From Candidatus Segetimicrobium genomatis (lineage in GTDB: Bacteria > Sysuimicrobiota > Sysuimicrobiia > Sysuimicrobiales > Segetimicrobiaceae), in assembly GCA_005882445.1 (NCBI GenBank), contig VBAN01000287.1:1-6076 (forward strand): a stretch of 6,076 bases of DNA. Reading direction: 5' to 3'. The translations under genes were made by a program, and so were the position numbers. Below, one piece after another: positions 1 through 4,507 of the stretch. Each line of letters starts with the position of its first letter. Position 1 is the first letter of the stretch. Below the pieces are notes generated by a model. That model saw nothing but the letters and a program-made list of their open reading frames with translations. It was not told the origin of the DNA and did not search any database.

Positions 1-240
1 CCTTCCGCCTGTCCCGCCCAAGGTCGCAAACAGGTTGCCCCGCTCCGGCACCCGGGCCTTGATCTCCGCGGCGATCCCGGCGGCGGCGAGGGTCGTCCTG
101 AGGTACTCCGCGGCGGCGGTTTCGTTGCCGGTCGGCATCACGCCGGTGTTGGTGGTGTCGATCCGGACCAGGCCGCGCGCCAGCGCCACGATCTCATCCT
201 GGTGCTGCTCGGCGATCCGGCGGAAGTCAGGGACGGGCAT
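1..240 (-). CDS. M20-family metallopeptidase, N-terminal part (runs off left edge)
   Basis: This is the first 80 codons of an open frame that continues past the left edge. It begins MPVPDFRRIAEQHQDEIVAL. The features that identify it are LVRIDTTNTG near residues 24-33, GNETAAAEYLRTTLAAAGI near 38-56 and a later RGNLFATLGGTGG. This is the usual N-terminus of M20 peptidases (ArgE/DapE/acetylornithine deacetylase/carboxypeptidase G2 type), which are zinc-dependent amidohydrolases and exopeptidases. The metal-binding His and Asp, expected shortly after the Gly-rich GTG segment, lie outside the window, so activity and substrate cannot be judged. The ATG lies 10 nt after the stop of the upstream secreted-protein gene. 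An AAGAGG Shine-Dalgarno overlaps that stop codon, with a 6-nt spacer, so the two genes are probably co-transcribed. The family call is fairly secure; the specific enzyme is not. Confidence 0.82.
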   Translation of the reverse strand, partial: MPVPDFRRIAEQHQDEIVALARGLVRIDTTNTGVMPTGNETAAAEYLRTTLAAAGIAAEIKARVPERGNLFATLGGTGGR

Positions 241-250
241 GCGCGGCCTC

Positions 251-865
251 TTACCGGGCGCCGAACTGGAAGTTGCTGTAGAGGATTTCCATCGACGCGT
301 CGAAGCGGGGGGCGTACAGGATCTGATACGTCGGCATCCACATCCGCCCCATCTGCGTGTAGCTTTGCACGGTATCGATGCGCCGGTCGAAGTCGATCCA
401 TCCGATCATCGCGCCGGGATCGCTCCCGGACTCTCTGGCCTTGCCCTGGAGCAGATAATAGCGCCCGTTCCCCACGAGCTTCTCGCCCAGCACCTCGAAC
501 GTGAAGCGCGCGAGAAAGCGCTCCCACGGCTCGCTGCCTTCCAACTGCCGGTCAATCACGTACCGGTCGACCGCCCAGCACAACAGGCCGAAGGTATGCC
601 CGCCGATCCGCACCTTCGGGTGGCCGCCGGTGACCCTCACCGTCCCTCGAAAGACGCAGTCAGGAGGCGCGGTCAGCGACTTCACGATCCGCAGCCTGAG
701 CTCGGCATCCGCGGACACCACCTCGGGCATCGCGGCGATCGTCGTCAGCATGCGCTGGAGAATCTCCCCTGCCGCTGGGACCGAAACCGCCGCCGCCGGT
801 CTGACCGGCAAGGTCAGCACGATGGCCGCCGCCGCGAGCGTACCCGCCAGACGCACGCCACACAT
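251..865 (-). CDS. Exported LolA-like lipoprotein-sorting family protein
   Basis: The product is 204 aa. It starts MCGVRLAGTL, followed by an Ala/Leu-rich hydrophobic core and a likely signal-peptidase site after AAA (about residue 26). The frame is open further upstream, but this ATG was chosen because it begins the signal peptide and has a GGCAGGGGGG ribosome site about 5 nt before it. The mature part begins with an amphipathic helix (AGEILQRMLTTIAAMPEV). It continues as alternating beta-strand segments with many aromatic residues (GGHTFGLLCWAVDRYVIDRQ, YYLLQGKAR, GWIDFDRRIDTVQSY, PTYQILYAPRFDASMEILYSNFQFG). This order resembles LolA/LppX-type folds, which bind lipids or lipoproteins outside the inner membrane. 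That assignment rests on pattern and fold impression, so the exact role is inference. It leads a probable two-gene transcript with the M20 peptidase. It might instead be an uncharacterised periplasmic protein of unknown ligand. Confidence 0.7.
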   Translation of the reverse strand: MCGVRLAGTLAAAAIVLTLPVRPAAAVSVPAAGEILQRMLTTIAAMPEVVSADAELRLRIVKSLTAPPDCVFRGTVRVTGGHPKVRIGGHTFGLLCWAVDRYVIDRQLEGSEPWERFLARFTFEVLGEKLVGNGRYYLLQGKARESGSDPGAMIGWIDFDRRIDTVQSYTQMGRMWMPTYQILYAPRFDASMEILYSNFQFGAR

Positions 866-949
866 ACGGTCCCCCCCTGCCACGGACCCTTCTGTTCCAG
901 CGCCATGCCATCCTCCGTCGTCCGAGCGCCGCCGGCCGTGCACGTTGCC

Positions 950-977
950 TTGACGGAGCAGCGGATTGTGGTAGGCT
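950..977 (+). promoter_or_regulatory. Candidate sigma70-type promoter for the phosphate transporter operon
   Basis: TTGACG at 950-955 matches the -35 consensus in five of six positions. After a 16-nt spacer comes TAGGCT at 972-977, a weak -10 that keeps the TA...T positions and is preceded by TG at 969-970, as in an extended -10. Transcription would start near 984, giving a leader of roughly 44 nt before the PiT start codon. It lies in the 162-nt divergent spacer. No Pho-box-like direct repeat was recognised here. No equally good promoter was seen for the minus-strand gene starting at 865. Confidence 0.4.
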
Positions 978-1027
978 GGGCTGGACGTGAAGCCCGTCGC
1001 CACAGACTCCTGTCATGAGGACGCGGC

Positions 1028-2011
1028 ATGGTCCCGCTGATCATCGTCGTCGCGCTGGCGTTCGATTTCCTCAACGGCTTTCACGATGCCGCCAACTCCA
1101 TCGCCACCGTCGTCAGCACGCGCGTGCTGAGCCCGCGCCACGCCGTCGTCTGGGCGGCTTTCTTTAATTTCATCGCGGCATTCGGCCTGAGCCTCAGCGT
1201 GGCGGGCACGGTCGGTAAGGGGATCGTCGCCCCCGGGGCGATCACGAACCTGGTCATCCTCGCCGGCCTGGACGGCGGCATCGTCTGGAACCTCGTAACC
1301 TGGTACTACGGCCTCCCGGTCTCGTCCTCGCACGCGCTGATCGGCGGGCTGATCGGGGCGGCGCTGGTGGCCGGCGGCGCCCGCGCCCTGGTGTGGGCGG
1401 GCATCAACAAAACCTTGCTGTTCATCGTGCTGTCCCCGCTGACCGGCCTCCTGCTCGGGTTCGCGCTCATGGTGGCTATGTATTGGATCTACCGGCGGGC
1501 CACCCCGCCCCGGGTCGACCGGGTGTTCCGCCGGCTGCAGCTCGTGTCATCGGCGCTGGTCAGCCTCGGCCACGGCACCAACGACGCCCAGAAGACGATG
1601 GGGGTCATCGCCGCCCTCCTGTTCGCCAACGGCTACCTGGGGACGACCTTCTATGTGCCGGTCTGGGTCGTGCTCGCGGCCAATGCCACCATCGCCGCGG
1701 GGACCCTGGCCGGGGGATGGCGGATCGTCAAGACGATGGGAATGCGGATCACCAAACTGGAGCCCGTCGGAGGGTTCTGCGCGGAAACCGCCGCGGCGAT
1801 CTCGATCCTGGGGGCGACGTTCGGCGGGATCCCCGTCTCCACGACCCACACCATTTCCGGCGCGATCATGGGCGTCGGCGCGACCCGGCGCCTCTCCGCG
1901 GTCCGGTGGGGGGTGGCGACGCGCATCGTCTGGGCCTGGGTGGTGACGATCCCCGCCGCCGGCGCCGTCGCAGCGATCACCTATACGGGGCTGAAACTCG
2001 CGCTGCGTTGA
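1028..2011 (+). CDS. pit: PiT-family low-affinity inorganic phosphate transporter
   Basis: This 327-aa integral membrane protein imports inorganic phosphate, in known PiT carriers as a metal-phosphate complex coupled to protons or sodium. The family's two inverted halves are visible. The first has GFHDAANSIA at residues 17-26 and YYGLPVSSSHALIGGLIGA near 93-111. The second has GHGTNDAQKTMG at 181-192 and GIPVSTTHTISGAIMGVGA near 267-285. Hydrophobic helices cover most of the length, with a short charged loop (YRRATPPRVDRVFRRLQ) around 155-171 between the halves. It is much shorter than E. coli PitA (about 500 aa) because the central loop is short; this compact form is common in bacteria and archaea. 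The ATG has GAGG 7 nt upstream. The DUF47 gene follows after 17 nt, the usual partner of this transporter. Family assignment is very secure; the transported ion is inferred from it. Confidence 0.96.
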   Translation: MVPLIIVVALAFDFLNGFHDAANSIATVVSTRVLSPRHAVVWAAFFNFIAAFGLSLSVAGTVGKGIVAPGAITNLVILAGLDGGIVWNLVTWYYGLPVSSSHALIGGLIGAALVAGGARALVWAGINKTLLFIVLSPLTGLLLGFALMVAMYWIYRRATPPRVDRVFRRLQLVSSALVSLGHGTNDAQKTMGVIAALLFANGYLGTTFYVPVWVVLAANATIAAGTLAGGWRIVKTMGMRITKLEPVGGFCAETAAAISILGATFGGIPVSTTHTISGAIMGVGATRRLSAVRWGVATRIVWAWVVTIPAAGAVAAITYTGLKLALR

Positions 2012-2012
2012 C

Positions 2013-2021
2013 AGGAGGAGG
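2013..2021 (+). promoter_or_regulatory. Strong Shine-Dalgarno that fixes the start of the DUF47 gene
   Basis: AGGAGGAGG lies immediately after the PiT stop codon and 7 nt before the ATG at 2029. It decides the start: the same frame stays open about 640 nt upstream inside the PiT gene, and another ATG at 2022 is out of frame. Translation from 2029 gives MGLRLLPRDESFFDLF, a normal N-terminus for this family. Confidence 0.85.
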
Positions 2022-2028
2022 ATGCGGG

Positions 2029-2646
2029 ATGGGACTGCGGCTGCTGCCGAGAGACGAGAGCTTTTTCGACCTCTTCAACCGGGAAGCGGAGAACATCCTA
2101 CACGGAGCGCGCATGCTCCGGGACCTCTTCGATGACTACCGCGACGTGGAGCCCCGCGTCGACGCGATCAAAGCCGTCGAGGACCAGGGCGACGAAATCA
2201 CCCATATGATCATCGACCGGCTCAACCGGACCTTCGTCACCCCGTTTGATCGCGGGGATCTCCAGGATCTCGCCAAACAGCTGGACAACGTGCTGGACTG
2301 GATCGAAGCCGCCTCCGCCCGGATGGCGATCTACCACATCGACCAGCCGACGAGCCGGGCCCGGGAAATGGCGCACATCATTCTCAGCATGACCGAAGCG
2401 ATCGTGGAGGCCATCGGGAACCTCAAGAAGCTGGACCGGATCATGGGCCCCGTGAAGGAAATCAACCGCCTGGAGAACCTGGCGGACCACGTGCAGCGCA
2501 ACGCCGTGGCCGATCTGTTCGTCGGGGCCGGCAACGCGATCGATGTCATCAAGTGGAAGGAGATCTACGACACCTTGGAGGAGGCCACCGATCAGGGGGA
2601 GGACGTGGCGAACGTCCTCGAGAGCATCCGCACGAAGAACTTGTAA
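2029..2646 (+). CDS. DUF47 / PhoU-like putative phosphate transport regulator
   Basis: This 205-aa soluble, almost entirely helical protein has the length and layout of the DUF47 (TIGR00153, PhoU-like) family. Repeated acidic E/DxxxD motifs, which bind metal clusters in PhoU proteins, are visible: E51/D55 in EDQGDEITH, D86/D90 in LDNVLDWIE, E149/D153 in RLENLADHV and E184/D188 in EEATDQGEDV. The N-terminal FFDLFNREAENI and the central TFVTPFDRGDLQDLAKQLDNVLDWIE are strongly family-like. It sits 17 nt downstream of the PiT transporter, as in many bacteria and archaea. The family is thought to modulate the adjacent transporter or phosphate homeostasis, but the mechanism is not established; a role in gating or repressing Pit is inference. 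No signal peptide or membrane segment is seen, so it is likely cytoplasmic at the membrane face. Confidence 0.93.
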   Translation: MGLRLLPRDESFFDLFNREAENILHGARMLRDLFDDYRDVEPRVDAIKAVEDQGDEITHMIIDRLNRTFVTPFDRGDLQDLAKQLDNVLDWIEAASARMAIYHIDQPTSRAREMAHIILSMTEAIVEAIGNLKKLDRIMGPVKEINRLENLADHVQRNAVADLFVGAGNAIDVIKWKEIYDTLEEATDQGEDVANVLESIRTKNL

Positions 2647-2667
2647 GCGCCAGGCCCGGCCGCACGC

Positions 2668-2699
2668 CCCCGGGGCGCCGAGACCGGCGCGCCCCGGGG
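2668..2699 (+). terminator. GC-rich stem-loop after the pit-DUF47 operon, possible terminator
   Basis: The left arm CCCCGGGGCGCCG (2668-2680) pairs with the right arm CGGCGCGCCCCGGGG (2685-2699) around a 4-nt loop, with a 2-nt bulge in the right arm. It begins 22 nt after the DUF47 stop and ends 11 nt before the stop of the convergent minus-strand gene. Neither side has a run of T, so it is not a textbook intrinsic terminator. It may still pause or protect the 3' end, possibly for both transcripts. Confidence 0.5.
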
Positions 2700-2710
2700 A
2701 TGTCGACCCC

Positions 2711-3226
2711 TTACCTATGAAGCAGTCCACCGGTTGAGGTCCAACAGATCTGGTGCCGCCCCTGCGTTTCACACTGCTGATAGGATCGGTGCCAGCCGCC
2801 CTGCCCCCAACCGCCGTTGCCAAACCCGGACACGGGCTGGGTCGCGCTGCTGTGACCAAGGAGATAGCCGATGGCGCCGATGGCGAGCGCCCCCAGGAGC
2901 AGCGTGCCCGTCGACGGGGTCGAAGCGGCCGGCGCCAGAGCAGGCTGTGGAGCAGCGGCGGGGCCGGCGACGTCGATCCGCGTCACCTGAAACTCGGTGC
3001 CGCTTGGCAGCAGCCACGCCGTCGCAGGGTCGCCGACATACTGCCCGAGCGCGCAGAAGGGCACGCTCGTCGAGTTGACCAGCACCGCGGTCGCCTCTGA
3101 GGCGGCCAGCGTGTTCGAACCGCTCCCCCCGCTCAGAACGACCGTCTGGCTCTGACAATCGACCGACTGGATCAGCCCAAGAATCGGGAGCAGCATTCCC
3201 AGCGCGAGTGCGATCGCCTTTCTCAT
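2711..3226 (-). CDS. Small exported or membrane protein of unknown function
   Basis: I do not recognise a family for this 171-aa protein. It begins MRKAIALALGMLLPILGLIQ, a clear signal peptide or membrane anchor with a positive N-terminus. This ATG was chosen over one seven codons earlier because GAGAGGGG lies about 7 nt before it. The sequence before Cys24 (SVDC) is a poor lipobox, so a lipoprotein is unlikely. Residues 25-87 form a Ser/Thr/Val-rich, probably beta-rich domain (VVLSGGSGSNTLAASEATAVLV, then WLLPSGTEFQVTRIDV). A Pro/Ala linker follows at about 88-106. A second hydrophobic segment (GTLLLGALAIGAIGYLLG) lies at about 107-124. The tail is Gly/Trp-rich (GFGNGGWGQGGW), with Cys152 and Cys161. 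The four cysteines (24, 58, 152, 161) could pair if they are on the outside. The gene converges on the phosphate operon and stands alone, behind a hairpin-rich leader. Overlapping plus-strand frames are Arg-rich and lack start signals. Confidence 0.72.
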   Translation of the reverse strand: MRKAIALALGMLLPILGLIQSVDCQSQTVVLSGGSGSNTLAASEATAVLVNSTSVPFCALGQYVGDPATAWLLPSGTEFQVTRIDVAGPAAAPQPALAPAASTPSTGTLLLGALAIGAIGYLLGHSSATQPVSGFGNGGWGQGGWHRSYQQCETQGRHQICWTSTGGLLHR

Positions 3227-3241
3227 GGTGCACCCCTCTCC

Positions 3242-3306
3242 GGGCAACCGCCCATCGGTGAGTTCCCGCTACAGCCGGTGTAGCCCCCACGCTCGAATGC
3301 GTGGGG
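3242..3306 (-). promoter_or_regulatory. Three consecutive hairpins in the leader of the exported-protein gene
   Basis: Three perfect stems are packed into 65 nt directly upstream of the ribosome site of the gene starting at 3226. Stem one is 8 bp, CCCCACGC (3285-3292) with GCGTGGGG (3299-3306) and a 6-nt loop. Stem two is 6 bp, GCTACA (3268-3273) with TGTAGC (3279-3284) and a 5-nt loop; it abuts stem one with no gap, so the two could stack. Stem three is 4 bp, GGGC (3242-3245) with GCCC (3250-3253) and a 4-nt loop. In the minus-strand transcript they precede the GAGAGGGG ribosome site. This may be a structured 5' leader. Alternatively it may be the decayed end of an IS200/IS605-like element, whose ends carry such hairpins. 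No known riboswitch class was recognised. Confidence 0.45.
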
Positions 3307-3345
3307 CGGTGCGGTCGCCACGATCCGGCTCTCTTTCACGTCTTC

Positions 3346-3354
3346 ACCGTAGCA
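3346..3354 (-). promoter_or_regulatory. Weak candidate extended -10 promoter for the exported-protein gene
   Basis: Read on the minus strand this is TGCTACGGT, an extended -10 pattern (TG, one base, then TAnnnT). No convincing -35 hexamer lies 16-18 nt upstream. If used, transcription would start near 3339 and place all three leader hairpins in an untranslated leader of roughly 110 nt. The call rests on this short match alone. Confidence 0.22.
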
Positions 3355-3360
3355 TCTGAA

Positions 3361-3430
3361 ATCGAAGAACCGTCGAAGGATCGCTGAAAGAGTGGTGAGG
3401 AAGCGGTGATGATCGAAGATCCTTCCGAAG
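3361..3430. repeat. GAAG-rich imperfect direct and inverted repeats in a low-GC spacer
   Basis: ATCGAAGAACCGTCGAAG (3361-3378) recurs as ATCGAAGATCCTTCCGAAG (3412-3430), an imperfect direct repeat with a period of about 51 nt. An exact 8-bp inverted pair, GAAGGATC (3375-3382) and GATCCTTC (3418-3425), is nested within it. The near-palindrome TTCTTCCGGAGAA follows at 3432-3444. By eye the stretch from about 3340 to 3470 is much less GC-rich than both flanking genes. It lies between the stop of the dehydrogenase gene and the leader of the exported-protein gene, in the 255-nt spacer 3227-3481. No T-tract terminator was found for the dehydrogenase transcript. Function is unknown; operator sites, a processing structure or element remnants are all possible. 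Confidence 0.5.
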
Positions 3431-3481
3431 TTTCTTCCGGAGAACCTTCCATAAAACGGACTGCGTGACGGACGTTGTGAT

Positions 3482-4507
3482 TTACGGCTCGAGCAGCACC
3501 TTGATGGACTCCTGGGCCGCCGTCTTGCGAAACCCCTCCTCCCAGGCCGTGAGCGGCAGCACGTCCGAGATCAGCGCAGCCGCCTGCACCCGGCCCTGGG
3601 CCAGGAGCGCGAGGGCCCGCGGCCACGACATCATGGAAGAGCCGTAGGTGCCGATCACGAGGATCTCGCGCATCGCCACCTGCTCGTAGTCGCACTCGAT
3701 CCGGCGTCCCATCAGCCCCACCTGCACCAGCGTGCCGATCCGCCGGACGGCCCGCAGGCACGCGTCGAGCGAGCGGGGAGCGCCGGCGCATTCGAATGCG
3801 ACGTCCACCCCGGCCCCGGCCGTCCATTCCCGGGCCGCGGCCACCGGGTCTTCGGCATCGACATTCACGATCGCCTCGGCCCCGAGCCGGCGCGCCAGGT
3901 CCAGCCGGCGGCCGTCCCGAGCGGTGCCCACCACCAGGGCGCGGCCGCCCTGCGCCAGGGCGACCTGCAGCACCAAGAGGCCGATCGGGCCCACGCCGCT
4001 CACGAGGACCGTGTCACCGGCCGCGATCCGGGACCGCTCGGCGACGGCGTGCACCGCCACGGCGAGCGGCTCGGCAAGCGCGGCGTGCCGGAGATCTACT
4101 CCCTCCGGCACAGGACGCACCATGTCGGCGGGCACGACGATGTATCGGGCGAACGCTCCGTCCACCCCGTGGCCGATCGACAGACGCTGCTCACACATCA
4201 ACACGTTGCCGGTGAGGCAGTAGCGGCATCGGCCGCACCGCACCGCCGCGGTCAGGGCGACCACGGGGGTCCCCGCCGCCAGCCCGGCAACGCCGGACCC
4301 CAACCGGTCGATCCGGCCGCTGAACTCGTGCCCAAGGGTGACCGGGGGGCGGCTGGGGAACTCATCGCGAAGGATGTGGATGTCGGTCCCGCAGATCCCC
4401 GCCGCGGCGACCGCGATCCGGACCTGGCCGGGGCCCGGCTGCGGTTCCGGGACGTCGCGCAGTTCGACGTGCCCCGCTCCGGGCTGAGTCTTCACAACGG
4501 CCTTCAT
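3482..4507 (-). CDS. Zinc-dependent medium-chain alcohol/polyol dehydrogenase
   Basis: This 341-aa enzyme of the MDR superfamily (sorbitol/threonine dehydrogenase-like branch) should oxidise a secondary alcohol or polyol with NAD(P)+. Catalytic zinc ligands are visible: Cys39 (GICGTD), His60-Glu61 (GHEF) and Glu146 (AEPLAV). The structural zinc loop is complete, with Cys91, Cys94, Cys97 and Cys105 in CGRCRYCLTGNVLMC. The Rossmann motif is GVGPIG at 171-176. At the end of the second strand (LVVGTARDGRRLDLARRLGA) the usual NAD-selecting acidic residue seems replaced by Gly-Thr-Ala-Arg, which may mean NADP or relaxed preference; this is inference. Length is normal for the family. The ATG overlaps the glpD stop as ATGA, with GGGGAGGG and GAGGAG just upstream inside glpD, which implies translational coupling. 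The context suggests a polyol or glycerol-related substrate. L-threonine, iditol or another sugar alcohol cannot be excluded. Confidence 0.92.
   Translation of the reverse strand: MKAVVKTQPGAGHVELRDVPEPQPGPGQVRIAVAAAGICGTDIHILRDEFPSRPPVTLGHEFSGRIDRLGSGVAGLAAGTPVVALTAAVRCGRCRYCLTGNVLMCEQRLSIGHGVDGAFARYIVVPADMVRPVPEGVDLRHAALAEPLAVAVHAVAERSRIAAGDTVLVSGVGPIGLLVLQVALAQGGRALVVGTARDGRRLDLARRLGAEAIVNVDAEDPVAAAREWTAGAGVDVAFECAGAPRSLDACLRAVRRIGTLVQVGLMGRRIECDYEQVAMREILVIGTYGSSMMSWPRALALLAQGRVQAAALISDVLPLTAWEEGFRKTAAQESIKVLLEP

Noticed and set aside
138..527. A 129-codon minus-strand frame overlapping the LolA-like gene and the peptidase start
   Set aside because: It is an Arg-rich shifted reading of the two real genes. 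The correct frames have family motifs, a signal peptide and ribosome sites.
35..1018. A 327-codon plus-strand frame across the left block
   Set aside because: It is antisense to the M20 and LolA-like genes, is Arg/His/Pro-rich with no domain, and has no credible start site. It is a by-product of GC-rich codon use.
1393..2646. A 417-codon plus-strand frame that includes the DUF47 gene and extends about 640 nt upstream into the PiT gene
   Set aside because: The upstream part translates to Arg/Gly/Pro/His-rich low-complexity sequence while the PiT frame has all the family motifs. The strong ribosome site at 2013-2021 and the family N-terminus place the real start at 2029.
2753..3100. Plus-strand frames opposite the exported-protein gene
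   Set aside because: They are rich in Arg, Ala and Gly with no motif, whereas the minus-strand frame has a signal peptide and a good ribosome site.
3361..3430. The repeats at this place considered as a CRISPR array
   Set aside because: There are only two imperfect copies, with no regular spacers and no cas genes in the window.
3336..3452. A 38-residue minus-strand frame (MEGSPEETSEGSS...) downstream of the dehydrogenase, considered as a peptide precursor
   Set aside because: No ribosome site precedes its ATG, it is only the tail of a longer shadow frame, and no processing or maturation gene is nearby. Its Ser/Glu bias comes from the GAAG-rich repeats.
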